64,000 bases of DNA, taken from NCBI GenBank assembly GCA_038501195.1, contig JBBPUQ010000008.1, positions 1,220,001 through 1,284,000 on the forward strand, given 5' to 3'. Under the pieces are notes generated by a model. It worked only from the letters and a program-made list of their open reading frames with translations. It did no database searches and was not told where the DNA came from. This document shows, in pieces, positions 1 through 12,960 of the stretch. Source of the DNA: Nemania diffusa (taxonomy: Eukaryota > Ascomycota > Sordariomycetes > Xylariales > Xylariaceae). A program made the translations under genes and the position numbers. The first letter of the stretch is position 1; each line of letters opens with the position of its first letter.

Positions 1-490
1 TATTTCTGGCGCCGGGGACCGTTCCCCCTCTTTACCGAGTTCGTCCAGGCGCATTTCTTTCCTGGGTCGATTTTGCCCTTTTCAAAGCATAGTATACCTA
101 CCTGTCCCGATTCTTGTGGTTATGGCTATCATCTCGCCTGTCGGTGCCTTATTAATGTGGTGGTGCCTTATTCTAAAATGAAACAGTTCTCCCTCGAAGC
201 GAAATCACCTATTAGATGTTGAGGTAGTAATGCGTAATCGCCTCATTTCCCTTGTTCCACATGACCTACCTGCAATGACTCCCCTTTTTATTGTTTGTGT
301 ATCTCCGGGCAGTGATGTGGTGATTTATAGTGTTGTCGTGCTCGCGTTGTGTATGCCCGTACATTTACCGTTCGGTGAATGTCAGCTTACGAGGCCTTTT
401 ATCTTCGCACACTCTGCTTTATATCGGCTTTTACGTGAGGGGTTTTCTTTTCCACTGTTCTAAGAAACGAGTTTAATTTCTCGTCGTGTC
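1..490. other. Non-coding lead-in, no gene seen
   Basis: No reading frame here has a recognisable domain, and the short open frames lack splice or codon support. I see nothing beyond ordinary intergenic sequence leading into the G-rich repeat. Confidence 0.5.
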
Positions 491-793
491 TAGGGTGTAG
501 AGGGTGGTCTAAGGTGTGATAGGGCGGCGTGTAATTGCATAGTTTGATGGCATATAGGGTGGTATAGGGTGGTAAGGTGCGAATTGGCGTAGATCAGCAG
601 TTTGGATTTGCCGAGCTGTGTAGGTTGTATCAAGTAGTTGATGTTGAAAACTTGGAAATTGGGATGGCATTTAGATCTCAGGGTGTCAATAGGGTGGCAT
701 AGGGTGGCATAGGGTGGTGTAGGGTGGCACCGACGTCATAGGGTGGACACGTAGGGTGGAAATAGGGTGCGGATAGGGTGGGTTTAGGGTGTT
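491..793. repeat. Degenerate telomere-like G-rich repeat tract
   Basis: About fifteen irregular copies of a unit close to ATAGGGTGGC lie on the + strand. They fall in two patches: a loose one around 491-590 and a tight one at 680-793, where several copies follow each other every 10 bases. The core TAGGG resembles the TTAGGG telomere repeat of filamentous fungi, and one copy reads TTTAGGGTG. The copies are interrupted and diverged, so this is not a functional telomere end. It could be an interstitial or subtelomeric relic or an unrelated minisatellite. Confidence 0.6.
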
Positions 794-3700
794 GCTAAAT
801 TTGAGTATGGGTGAGTGAGATAATAACTTAATGAAAGGGTCATGACAGGATGGGTAGTACCCGATGTTCATTGTGTATAAAGGGCATCCAAAGGGAACTT
901 GAACTGAAGGGAGTTGAAGGGCATTGGGGATGCGGTATAGAAGGACTACACGGAGGGCGCAGGGCCTCGCAGGGATAAGGTGTAGGACTATGCATTGCAT
1001 GGCGTCTACTGCGCACCTAATACTAGGTAGGCAAGGAGGAAGAACTCGAAGGGAAGGGAAGGGACTGTGGCGCAGCATTTCCAGAAGAGAAGCCCATCGT
1101 GGTGCCAGCACGGTAGCATATGCGGTTCTTGGTGCCTGACTCCGAGGGCCCTATTATTGGCAGACACGCCAAATCTGACTTACATATCCCACGCCCGTTA
1201 CGGGACCGATGAGTGATATACACCACAAGTAGAGATGCCTACTTAACCTACCTACCTATTGCGTGCCGATAGAGGCAGATGGCGATGATGCCTGCTATCC
1301 GCTGCAGAAATCATGCTTGTGTCTGCCCTTGCTACACCATGCATCCAACGTGGCAAGCGATGACCTAAACAGCTCTTATTATTATTTATATATATACCAT
1401 GCATGCATGCGCCGATCAGCGTCAGCTTTTCGATGTCACCCTCCCACCCCCGTGCTGCCGTTCTCCCATTCTCCCACGGCTGGATGCGACCGGAGGATTG
1501 CATGGGTACGGGGAAGAGGAAGCAGGAGTGAGGTAGGTAGGAGCAGATAAAATCCCGTGCCCGCGCCCCGCCGCGGCACATGAGGCTGACTTGCTGGGTC
1601 GGTGGTCTTGAGATGTGGAGTATTAGTAAGATGATCTCGTTGCATGCGGTTCGCCTTGTTGGATGGGATGTACGAGGAGGGGATTGGCTGGTGATAATTA
1701 CACTGCTGTTTGGTAAGCATTTCATTTAGCGAAGCGTGATTTGGGTTGAACTTGTATCTTTGAGTTGTTCTAGTATATATCTTTAAATTTTATTTCCTTG
1801 GTATTATTTATTTGTTATTTGTTTGTATTGTTCTTCAGGGTAGCATTCCCAGTCAGGGGCTTCCACGTTAAAAAGAGATAATTTTTAATCTCTCCAAAAG
1901 TCCTTCAAGAACGGCCTCAACCGAGTTGGAGAGAAAGCGGGGAAGCTACGGGAAGTAGAAAAGGATCAGACGAGTTGACCAGACGAGGGGGCGCACGTGG
2001 AGGGGTTTGAAGGTCGAGTAAGTTGCCTCGTTGTATGCCTTGACATCAATCGGCACCTCGGCCAATCACACAGCTTCCCCCATCTCACCTCCAATGCGTT
2101 GGAATTTGCGGCTGCGTGGCACTTTCTACGCACGCTGGAACTTCTTCCATGTAAAATATTCCTAGAATACAGGATGTCCGCTGTTGTACCTGTCTTGTGT
2201 GATTTACTCGAATTAGGACTGCGCCACTTAGTGATCGCGTAGCCCAAAGAGGTTCGGGCTATGCCATGCCTATAGAGTGAACATCTTATATGGATATTAA
2301 CGGGTCGCTTTGATTGGAAATGGGATGCCCTTCTTGTCGCGGATATATACCGCTATCGCCAATGCCGCAACAAGACGGGCCTTATTCTGCGCAACTACCT
2401 TTTGCCTGCGTATACGATAATACGATATTTTGTGTGTGCCCTTCCCGATGTCACTCAACGCATAAGCTCCGCCCAACCTCTATGCTGCATTCTAGACGCA
2501 AAAAGAAGGATGGGGAGAAAAAGCGCGTTATGCTAGTAGACTCGTTGCTCTCCAAACGTGGGCTTCGATCCGCAATATCTGTTTGCTCTGCCATTAAGTG
2601 GAGTGTATAAACAGAATGCTGTCGGCTACAATAGCATTCTGACATATTGAGGCTGCGGAGATAATGCTGCCAGCCGGGGGGGCTGGTCATCGGGGAGTGC
2701 TCCGGCGGTTAAGGTTGCAGCAAAATGAGCTGTTGGGACCGTGTCCGCCTAGCTTCTTTACCTTGCATTGATCATGGCCCGGGCCTATGATCTTCGGATG
2801 AACTGCCTGAGGCACGAAACTCAGAATCGCACGTGGATCTGTCCCGTAGTTAAGCCTCAGTACCACTAAGATTATCTTGAGTATTTGTTGATGATAGGAG
2901 AATGGATCCATTTTTTTAGACAACGTTGTTAGTATGCAAGCCTCACGATATAGTGAATTTCGGTGAACATACATGATCTCTATCGCTTCTCATAAGCTCT
3001 ACTCTTTTGCCTGGGGTTGAATGGTACGACATTCACTCCAAATTAGGGCATAGATTTCGGTTGAGAGCTTTCATTAGTTTGCGAGGCGGACTTTTGGTAT
3101 GATTTACTAGAAGAGTTTGGGTCTCATCTTTTGTTATTGGATTGCGACCTCAGAGTACTTCTTAGAGTACCTTTAAGATTACGCTCCTTAGAGCGGCGTT
3201 CGTAGGACTATTTTCATAGAATTGCGTTACATAGAATATATAATATGCAGGCGGCTGAATGTGGATGTATTGGTGAACCAGAGCTGGATTATCCTGACGT
3301 ATTGCGATGATCACGGCGGTTGTAGTTAATGTACTTAGTCATACTATACTCTTATTTCATGTGAACATCTGTGTTTCAGAATCAGCAGCATGGTAGGATG
3401 ACGGCATATTTACAGCTTGATTTCTCACAGAAGGGCAGTGCAATGAAACATTGGTGCCGAAACTTCCGAGTGTGTGGTTGCGGAACCCCTCCGTCGATTC
3501 CCGAAGCCATCACTTAACAATAGTGTCGTGGCTGAGTTCTGACCATCAATGAAACCATATCAGCTAACTACTCATCGGGCGCATGTAGCACGTGTAAGAC
3601 ATGTTGCTAATCACCATTCGGGTGATCGGTGTGGCATACCCTCGCCTTTACCCTCGCGTTAGGCAGCAGGGGATTCTAGGCTTCAAGCCACAACCTTGCA

Positions 3701-4468
3701 GCCATGAACGCCATAACGAGCCTTTAGTGTGGAGTAAATTCTACAGCGGATAGAAGTGTATTCAGACCAAGGGACTGGTAAAGTAATTTTTTTGGTAGTC
3801 TATTTGTCGAACATCTAGATAATACCTATAATTATAACACCAACCGATCTGATAAGGGACTTGACCGAAGATAGGCCTTGGGTCACTCGGTCAGCCTTAT
3901 TTGCCTGCCTACACTAGACCAAATTGCATCCTTGTCGATGCAGGAGACTTCCATGCAGGCTAGCGGTCGGGGCTGGGGGCCAGAGCTAATACTTAGATCT
4001 ATCAACCACTCTTTATAATGGGTGCGTGATATTCGGCTCTGAGAGCTTCGCTAGTATTATAGCGTGCATATATGATACCAGGATTACTTTTCCCTGATAA
4101 CAGCAGATGCTGTGAGCGATTCTTGGTTCCACCGTTTCTGTCACTGTCATTCGTAGCCTCATTGTCGCCGTACAAAAGGGTATGGACGAAGCGCTTATAT
4201 TGGACTAAAACGAGTTAGGCGCGGACAGCCTGCATGTGGAGAGATACCGTCCTATAGGCCTGGTTGCTGTGGTAGTAACTTTTCTATGGGCTTCACTAAT
4301 TATACTTCACACCCCCGTGAGCTGCCTAACAAGGCTGGCGTTAAGCCATGGGCGTTCATGAGCTTACATACTCTCTCATCTTCCCATCTACTTATACTCT
4401 ATGAACAAGACAGACCACCAGCTCGCACAACTAAATTAAGACTAACCAATTCATACTAAGTTCCAACC
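794..4468. other. Gene-poor intergenic stretch
   Basis: This 3.7-kb stretch has only short, unsupported open frames on both strands. It contains an alternating TGCA palindrome near 1400 and scattered ACCT/AGGT runs that recur throughout the window. No domain, tRNA or long repeat was recognised. Confidence 0.45.
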
Positions 4469-5340
4469 ATGACTAAAGCGTGGGAGCTGCACGAAGAGAC
4501 CATCAAGAAGCTGTACGCGGAAAATACGCTAGCAGTGGTGAGGAGAACGATGATTGATAAATATAACTTTACGGCCTCGTAAGAAGTCTTCTGTCCTGCG
4601 GAAAAATTGTCAGCTGATTGAAGCGGTAACAGGACACGCGCATACCGAGGACGGCTAATTAAATGGGGCGTTCGAAAATATAATTGCAGGAGACGAAGCG
4701 GTTCAATATCCGCCAGCAGCCCAGATGGCTCAGTGAGCGAGTCGGATATCGCTTCTCCTACTTTGTCCCAGCCTACCGTTGAGACAAGTCATGATTTAGC
4801 TCGGTATTCGACTAGCGGACACACGAGAGATAATGAACGCAGAATGCCAAGTATGTTGGAAGGACCATATAGCACCATGGAAATAGACAGCTCTCGGGCT
4901 TATACAGAGAAGTACGCGACGAACCCAGGATCCAGCCAAAGGATCAAGGACTAAGTTCAATTAGCTATGATAGAAACAGGCCGCTTGCGCCCCCTCCACA
5001 AAAGATGCACTGCGCATGGGACGCTACGCAGACGCAGCCAACCTCACCTCTGACGAATTTTAGCCACGGCAACATGATTAGCGCCCCGGGGCCGCTGTAC
5101 GAGTATCCTCCCCTTTCCCCAACATCTAGCTCATATCCGTCGGCGATATACGAATCCACTCATGCCGACCGCGACAGACGACAGAGCTTCCCACTAATGC
5201 CCATACGTCAATATAACACCATCCACGAGGGGCCGGACTACTCGGCAATGCGGAGCTATGGGCATGGACAACGTGGTACTGAGATGGGGTCATTTTACAG
5301 TATCCGCGACCCAGCCTCTAAACATATCCCAAGAAGCTGA
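4469..5340 (+). CDS. Clr5-domain protein
   Basis: A three-exon model, 4469-4578, 4633-4911 and 4974-5340, gives 251 aa. Exon 1 and the start of exon 2 form a Clr5-type domain (residues ~1-60). It opens with KAWELHEETIKKLYAE, continues through a helix ending in YNFTAS, and after the intron ends with RAYRGRLIKWGVRKY followed by basic residues. This matches the helix-rich fungal Clr5 family, often found at the N-terminus of putative regulators. The rest is Ser/Pro/Tyr-rich and of low complexity. Intron 1 (54 bp, GTAAGA...ACAG) is well supported. Intron 2 (62 bp, donor GTACGC, acceptor ATAG) is less certain but keeps frame across a stop at 4952-4954. The protein is short; whether it regulates transcription is inference. 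No neighbour lies within 1 kb. Confidence 0.65.
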
Positions 5341-6210
5341 ACGGAACTCGAGGGGCGCGGGACGGCCAGACATCGAGAGATATAGATACTTTTGTACACT
5401 AATGCTGAGACCCCTTGGCATCTGCAATAACAGAACAGTTAATGCGAAAATGAGAATGGTAACAGTTTTGCTAAGGTCACTATTTTTGTCTTGTAGGTGG
5501 ACTCCTTGTCTTTTATTTGGGCTGGCGGTTGGTATCACGACTTTCGGTTGCGGCGGGCTTACACATTATGGGGGGGCAAGCGTGTGTTTTGCAAATCTTT
5601 CGTTTCTACAAGCTAGGCTTGTTCTCTATGGTAATAAATATGAGGCAGCAGCCCATTACACTCTTTTCTATGAAAGTATGATTGATTCAATTCTGAGTGA
5701 ATCATGCCGTTTCACATGTTTCGAGGAATCATAGCGGGTGTTCCCCTATCTTACGGGACATTTATGCTGACAGTAGGTTATCCTAGATATGGTGTAAACC
5801 AATCTTATTCTGGGGTTGATATTAGAAGAAAAGTCTATTCTGAATTTCTTTTGCTGACATTCTGATATAAGGACTCTGCTCCCTGAAAGAAAATCTACGA
5901 ATTTCCCCGCCAGGTTCCGAGAAAGACCGCATAGGCTATCTAATTCTTTACAGTTAGCTTAAGATTGTCACCATAATTGATTTGCACATCACTTATATCA
6001 CCTCATTATACAGGTCGCTTAAGTGATCGTATTGCTGTGCTTTGACCCAATTATTGGTCAATTATGACAAGCCCAGCCGAGAAGAGAACCCTCATAATCA
6101 CCGTTACGATAATTCCTCACGTGTGCGCTCCACTAGCCAAAGAGACATGACACGCTAGACTAACCTATAATCGCTAATATCTCAAAGCCAATTGCTGCCC
6201 CCTCATGCGT
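5341..6210. other. Intergenic, no supported gene
   Basis: A 158-aa open frame (5258-5734, +) overlaps the end of the Clr5 gene in another frame and has no recognisable domain. I treat it as chance. The rest shows no gene, RNA or repeat that I can support. Confidence 0.4.
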
Positions 6211-6651
6211 TTACCAGCTCGCGGACCCGACCAGCTCACCATGCAAGAGGACGGGCGTCTTGTCGGAGAATTTGGGCACGTCCTTGAAAACGTCCGCCCC
6301 TTCCAAGCTGGCTTGTCCTTTTTCGTAGGCCTCCTTGCTCTCCCACTCAAGCCACGCCTGGACGACGTAGGGCGAGTCAGCGTTGGTGTACTGCGCGACT
6401 CTCCAGCTCTTGAGACCATGAGGCGCCCAAAGCTTTTGGACGAGAGGCATCTTAGGCAAACGAGAGTCAGTTTTGTCCGTTTAAGCCGCGCATAGGGACA
6501 TAGGAATTGCAAATGGTTGGTTCTGGGAATGAGCAGAGAGGGGAAGACGTAGAGTGAAATGCCTTGGGCGTTTACTTACATGCGACGTTAGGTAATAGTT
6601 CAAGTCGAAGGTGGTCCCTGCGGGGTATGCCACCGAGAAAGTGTAAGTCAT
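6211..6651 (-). CDS. EthD-domain protein (dimeric alpha/beta-barrel)
   Basis: Two exons on the minus strand, 6651-6580 and 6450-6211, are split by a 129-bp intron (GTAAGT...AAG) and encode 103 aa. This is the usual length of single-domain EthD proteins. The joined sequence has the family pattern: a first strand MTYTFSVAYPAGT, then FDLNYYLTSHMPLV with the conserved H at the exon junction, and a central region with the WRVAQY strand. EthD proteins are small cytosolic ferredoxin-like dimers related to ethyl tert-butyl ether degradation proteins. Fungal relatives occur near oxidative and polyketide-type pathways. A TATA run lies about 105 bp upstream. The divergent P450 1.4 kb away makes a small catabolic or secondary-metabolite pair possible, but the substrate is unknown. 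Confidence 0.8.
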
Positions 6652-6757
6652 GGTTGATTTCTTGCTAGGTGCTTTGTCTGATTGTATTTGTGTAGTGATG
6701 TAAGATATGCTTGATATAACAAGGCTATGTCAAAATCAACTGTGCGCAGCACAATAC

Positions 6758-6767
6758 TATATATATA
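6758..6767 (-). promoter_or_regulatory. TATA-like element of the EthD gene
   Basis: A run of alternating TA lies about 105 bp upstream of the EthD start codon on the minus strand, a plausible distance for a fungal core promoter. The assignment rests on position alone. Confidence 0.35.
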
Positions 6768-7675
6768 CAAATATGATTTTATGTCGTGGATATCGGAGGA
6801 GGGGTTGACCATGAGGGGTTTCGCTGTCTTTTAAGCTATCTCCAGGTACCTAGCTACATAAAGGAGAGAGCCCATTGGACGAACGGAGCTCGAGCTGTGG
6901 CTTAATAAGCTAGAATTGGCGAATCGGCTTGTTTGCCTTTCCTCGGCGACTGATCGGCCCAAACTTTATCTCTTGCCGCGTGCAGCTGTTCTCAACCCCG
7001 CATAGATACCTGATAGGTAGGTACTTAGGTGACATCATCTGCCGGCAACTGCTCCGGTGAAGCTCTCGTCTCGGGATTTCTGATTAACAACAACCTTCAA
7101 TATTGAATACAGTATTAAGTAAGATAGTAAGTCACTTCATAATTGATATTTTATTTGCTATATATAACTTGTTATTTTTTTTAATTAAAAGCTTTTTTAA
7201 AAACTTATTTTATTATGTAATTTAATATTATAAATATTTTATTGTTTTATTTTTTTTTTATTTTTTATTTTTTTAATAAATATCACCCCGTCCCGCTGTG
7301 TACTCATTCATGCTTAGTGATCAACCGCAGGCCATGTATTTGAATCCCAATTTTGTCTAGACGGGTGTTAGTAATAGGGGTCGTTAATACGCCACAGTAC
7401 CCAGATAGGAAAGAAATTGATGAAAAGAATGTTATACACCGTATTGCCTATCAATAATATAATTGGGCGCATTTGACTAGTACCCTGAACGCTTCATAGG
7501 CATCATTTCATCCTAAGCTACAACCCTTGCATTTCAGCGTACCGAGAGGTAGGGTAGTGTCCAATCATAAAAGTCTCGCAATAGCAGCAGAACATGATTT
7601 TACTCTCAGTTTGAAATGTGTTCGGGTTCCAATAATATCATGCATGATGCACGTAGCATCAAAAGGAAGCAGACC

Positions 7676-7745
7676 ATCCAGATCCGAGGTTGCGAGAATC
7701 TTAGCTAGAAATCCAGATCCGAAGTTGCGAGAGTCTTAGCTAGAA
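7676..7745. repeat. 35-bp tandem duplication
   Basis: Two adjacent 35-bp copies, 7676-7710 and 7711-7745, each begin ATCCAGATCCGA and end TTAGCTAGAA. They differ at about two positions (GAGG/GAAG and GAAT/GAGT), all A/G transitions. No function is evident. Confidence 0.8.
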
Positions 7746-8075
7746 GTATAGTCTTACGTTCTGCAAAGGGGGGCTAGCTCACCTAAAGTAGGCAGGTATC
7801 TAGTCTACTAAACAGGGAAGACAGATACTTACAAAGTACTTACGGCGTATCTTTTACATGAGGCGTGATTACTACGCAGATGGGAGCAGGGGTGAGGGAC
7901 CTCTAGTCATGGAATGTTGCATATATACCGTTATCTGTGACAAGGGATAAGGGCTTCGTTTTTCTGCGACATGGAAGGCAATATGAAGAAGAGCTGTCAT
8001 AAAGTGACCTCCGTCCCTCATGGTTGACACGCGAGGAAACACAAAAGGATTGCGAGAGCAAAACAATCTATAGAG

Positions 8076-9789
8076 ATGATGACCACCAATCCCGAAACCC
8101 CCCTAGCATACGCTTTGCTCCTCCTCGGGGCCGTACTTCTTTTAGCTGTCTTCAAGGTGGTATACAACGTGTTCTTCCATCCATTGCGCAAGTTCCCTGG
8201 CCCTTGGATAAACAAGATTAGCATTGTATGATGTGATTCATATTTTAGCGCGCTTTTGGACGGTATTGCTAATGCCGATAGATTCCCTATCTCTGGTCTG
8301 TATTCAGGGGAAAACAAGCCTACGAGCTACTCAGGCTACACGGCAAATATGGTGAGTTGTCTTATGGCCATCATAATGGAACGAGCTCGGCCAGCACTAA
8401 CGACCTGTTCATGGTGCCTCAGGCCATGTTGTCCGTTACGGACCAAATGAATTGAGTTTCAGCTCAGCCCAGGCTTGGAAAGATATCTATGGCTCGCGCC
8501 CAGGGCACCAAATCTTCGTCAAGGGCAGGTGGTACGAGCGTCTGAGCATCTACGCCTCCCAAGGCGTGCGTTCCCTCGTCACCGAGCCCGACCCCACCAA
8601 ACACGCTGCGATGATCCGTGTGTTCGGCGGCGCATTCTCCCGCGGCTTCCTGAACGAGATGGAGCCCATGATCATCGACTACATAGACCGCTTCATCAAC
8701 CACGTCCGCGCCAAGACGGCCGACGGCGGCGTCGTGAATCTCACGTTCGGCTACAGCTCCGTGACGTTCGACATCATCGGCGACCTGGCCTTTGGGCAGG
8801 ACTTTGGCGGCATCGGCCAGGATAGGCCCCACACATTCATCCGCGAAATGAATGAGTCCTTCGCGTTCCTGACCGTCGCCGAGGCGCTCAAGCGCTTCCC
8901 CGCCGTGTGGCCCCTCGTGCGCGTCCTCTTCCGCGGTAGAGTCGCCAAGTTCGAAGACACAGTGCGGACGAGCTGGGGTTTCGCCCTCGAGGTCATAAAG
9001 AAGCGTGTCGCGGAGCAGGATACGCTGGCGCGTAAGGACTTGCTGACCAGGGCTCTGGCGCAGCGCGCCAGCACCAAGATGGATCTCTCGCAGATGCAGC
9101 TCGCCGCCCAGTCGTGGGACTATATCGCCGCAGGCACCGAGACGTCGGCGTCGGTGCTGGCGTCCACGACCTACTACCTGTTGCGGGACAGGGGGCTCCT
9201 GGCCCAGCTCACGGCCGAGGTGCGTGCGGCTTTCCCTGATGCGGCTGCCATTACCAATGCGGGCACGGAGAAGTTGGAGCTACTCCATCGCGTGTGTCTA
9301 GAAGGCTTGCGCATCCCGACGGGCGTGCCGGCCCTCCTGCCGCGTGTGGTGCCGAGAGGCGGTGACACGGTCGATGGAGATTTCGTTCCGGGTGGCACCT
9401 CGGTGGCCATCTCCTCGATGGTATCGGCGCTCCTTCCAGCGAACTTCAAGGACCCGATGGAGTTCAAGCCGGACCGGTGGCTGGGTATGGACGGCGACAT
9501 CTTAGACGCGAGCCAGCCGTTCTCACTTGGTCCCCGCGGGTGTATAGGAAAGCAGTAAGTTCTTATTCCATTGTGCGCCTGATGATAGGAGAGACAGTGA
9601 GACTAAGCCAACACCAGCATTGCTTGGATGGAGTTGCGTGTGACATTGGCCAAGATGCTCTACACGTTCGACCTGGAACTAGAGGATCCTGACTTGGACT
9701 GGTTCGGGAAGGATTTCGACAACTTGCCACAGTACGGGGCGTGGGCCAGGCCCAACATGAACGTCAAAGCTAAGTTGGCTGGTAAATAA
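8076..9789 (+). CDS. Cytochrome P450 monooxygenase
   Basis: Four exons, 8076-8225, 8282-8351, 8423-9554 and 9618-9789, give 507 aa, normal for a microsomal fungal P450. An N-terminal hydrophobic anchor (~residues 9-27) is followed by the FFHPLRKFPGPW hinge. The I-helix has AGTET (~310), the K-helix has LEGLR (ExxR, ~365), and the heme loop FSLGPRGCIG carries the cysteine ligand (~446). The last intron falls two residues after this loop, a common position. The exon 2 frame was set by RGKQAYELLRLHGKYG running into VVRYGPNELSF. The sequence looks like the isotrichodermin/benzoate-hydroxylase-like group of fungal P450s. The protein would sit in the ER membrane and need a P450 reductase; the substrate is unknown. 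It is GC-rich against AT-rich flanks and has no visible defect. Confidence 0.92.
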
Positions 9790-12700
9790 TGGCTTATATT
9801 GTTGTAATGAAGTGGGTCACGGTCAATATGGGCTTCGATTGGCACGTTGAGTTCAAGGTCGTACTGACCTGATTGCCTTTGCCATGACGATTTTCTAAAG
9901 TCGATGTGGCGCTACGCATAGGATTTGGAGCACCATAGAGTCATGCTCACAGCAAATCTTGCTGCATGGTGGGTATTGTCGACCAGCTTTTACGGCGCAT
10001 ATGCCAGGTATAGATGTGTGGTACGTCGAGGTGGCTATTGTGATAGCCTAAAGTGTCAGATTTGGTGCTTTTGCAGGCGATCTCTTCAACAGTAGGTGTA
10101 AGGCTTCAATATTGTTGTTGTATTGGTTAAGTGTGTGTGTGAGGCATTTAGTTAACAGATTCCTCCTATATAGCCGATTTCAGCCACTGCACTAGCCACT
10201 ATAAGCCACTATTTATATAAACAGGTGATCGCGTAAGCGAGCACTCCACAAGTGATCCTTAGGCTCGTATAGTGATCCTAGGGCACAGGGCCCAAATCCA
10301 ACAAAAAGAAGGAGTACGTGCAGTTGGTAATAGTGGGATGTAGTCGAAGTATAAAGTTGGGAGTTGCAACGAGCCAATAAAAAGCGGAAAGTAAGGGATT
10401 AAGTTATAAAAAGTATGCAAGGCTTTTTTTTTTAAATTAATTAATTACTATTTATAAAACATAGTTTATTAATATTATTATAGTATAAAAAAAACTACTA
10501 AAGTGCTTGTTTTTAAAAAAATATATTAAATTAAAGCGTATAGCTTGTATTTATAAAGCGCGTAGTTAATTATATAAGCGCTATGGCTAAGATTAAGTGG
10601 TTTATGCACCTTACTAAAAGGAGCCTGTAAGAAAAATAACGATCAATCCAGGTAAAACAAGTCAAGAGGCTATTATTTGACTGACTTTACCTGTGGGTAG
10701 CGCTGGTCAATACGGAGTCTTCTATTCCAGCATGCTATTTCGCGGCCTATGTTAAAAAACTGTGACCATCCTGAGTCTAACACTTCTTCTTATGACTCGG
10801 TGACAAGCGCGATCTCGGTAAAGCAGGTTGGATCAGTACCTTGAGCATCGGTCTCAGCTAGGTGGGCATATCAGCAGGAAGACTCTTTGGCAGAGAGGTC
10901 GGTGTCGCCACTTCACCAACGCTCGATGTCTGTTCCAGTGATGAAGGAGAAGTCAAAGGGCTTTAGGGTAGTTCCGATACATAAGGATTGCTAAGAGCCC
11001 AAGGAGCAGAAGGCATCACAAATAAAGACAAGCTTAAACCTTGCGTAGTTACTGATGGTACCTATAGGTTAGTTTGAGGATGTGAGCCTAGCATACTAAG
11101 TGCCCTCAACAAGAATGTTCTCCTAGAGCCTCTAGAGGCCGGAGTATGCCACCTCAGAGCGTACTGCTACCTCTTCACCGGGGGGCCATGGTCCTTGCCA
11201 CAGCGTCTACACTTGGCGACGGTGGCAGTATGCCGATGAGGAAGGACTATGGTTTGGTCGGTCATGGCTGCGGGCGAGATTAGACAGGGAACCGTAGGCT
11301 AGCTTTGTTGCGAAAATAGCGGCAAAAATAATTGAATGCACAGATGGGAGGAAATGGGACTTCACTTGGGATTGGACTTGTATTTCTTGGCTCCGGTCAG
11401 ATCGCGAATGTACTACGTATGCGGTCAGCAATTGACCAATTGCAAGAGTTCCGAATACATCAATCTGGCCCGGTGACTTTGCTTTTTTTTCGAATAGTGG
11501 TAACTTGCCTGATGATGTACAGAACAAACTACAGATGTTGTGGGCAAGTAAGGTCACTCCCGTACTCACGGGAATACCCGTGGCCCACTAACTATAGTCT
11601 ATTTGCAAGTTAGACTATGGTCGTAATAACCAGTGAGATGGCTGTAATAGCCAGATCGCTTTGACAGGACTGCTAAGGTTGTCTCGCATTGTATAGCCAC
11701 AGCGGCAGCCTATCACTATGCAGACGTGCGTGTAGGTGTTTTAAACACCTAGCCTATACGCATAGATCTAACATATAATAGTGCCAACAGGGTCACAATC
11801 CTGGGCAACTACTGAAACTCAAAAATGTGAAGAATTAGTACAGCGATTATCACACTAAATAGATATATTAATAATGAATTGTTAATAATAAAATGTTTAC
11901 ATAATATTTGTTTATTTTTTTTCAAAATTAAAATATTTGTATTTGTAGCTTTTAGCATTTACGGACTAAAATCTGAGGAAAGTAACAAGCAAACCCGTCT
12001 TGCAACCGAGGGTGACTAGTATGATACGCGGTTAGCCGATATCTTTAACGCTTTACCACCTCAACATTTCATTGAATAAACCAAACAATTAAATTACGTA
12101 TTTCATCCTTCTTTGAGCCAGCCACACTTCATACCAAGCCGCGATTCTTACTAATTCTCAGGAGAAATCTGATATGATTGGGACACGTTTTGGGTAAAGA
12201 GAGTAAGAGTGGGGTGTGTGGTAACACAACAGCCCTAAACTATGTAGCTCATGCAGATTTCAGCTAAGATGGTATCATGCAGGTAGAATGCCGGCATGAA
12301 CTTTCTGGCTAGTCAGGATTAAGAATTGGGTACAGCACGAGTGGGTTTGAGATGTTAGCTGTGTTCTCATGGGGGCTTGGATACGGTTGGGTTCATGTAG
12401 AGTCAGGTAAAGACCCTTGGTACACATCTGGATACAGAAAAGACAACTGCATTATTATACCGCTTTGTTTACCTGCCCATTCATCCTGCTAGTTCCAGCT
12501 TCTCGATGGTAACTCTATTCTATTCTGAGAAGGGCCAGCCGCGATAATGGGTTGGCAGACCTCTTTGCACTAACTGCTGGATGTCGCAAACTGCTGACTG
12601 CATCATGCATAGTATCTAGCTGAAGGCACCCCGCATAATGTTTGGATATAGAACAAGGGTGCACGAACGCAGGTTCATGTCCACTATTTTTTGATCAGAG

Positions 12701-12960
12701 CCCGTCGGAGCCAATAGAGGACATAGAGCTTAGAGTAGCAAGTGATTTTACACCTACCATACCTGTTATTGGATACCCATTGCCTTAGTTTCGGGGAGGG
12801 AGGTATTAGAAGAAAGGTATATTGGTTTTACACACAGCATGACTCCTTGGCGTATTACACATTTCTAGCAGTTTGAACACACTAACCAAGCTGAGATAGG
12901 AAATTCAAGTAGACATAGAGTTTGAGAGTGCTACAAGCAAATTCATTGCTTGTTTATTCC

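Larger units (their letters stand above)
6652..8075. other. Shared intergenic region of the EthD/P450 pair
   Basis: This region separates two divergent genes. It contains the EthD TATA element, an AT-only block at about 7135-7280 in which C and G are almost absent, and a 35-bp direct duplication at 7676-7745. The AT block looks like DNA eroded by repeat-induced point mutation. No gene was recognised. Confidence 0.5.

Noticed and set aside
686..1111. 141-aa minus-strand frame
   Set aside because: Its C-terminal part is a translation of the telomere-like repeat, and it has no domain or codon support.
5258..5734. 158-aa + strand frame after the Clr5 gene
   Set aside because: Overlaps the Clr5 exon in another frame, with no recognisable motif and no good splice link.
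11170..11270. Zinc-knuckle-like CRRCGKDHG in a minus-strand frame
   Set aside because: Frame ends within ten residues and no gag or pol sequence follows; too short to call a retroelement.
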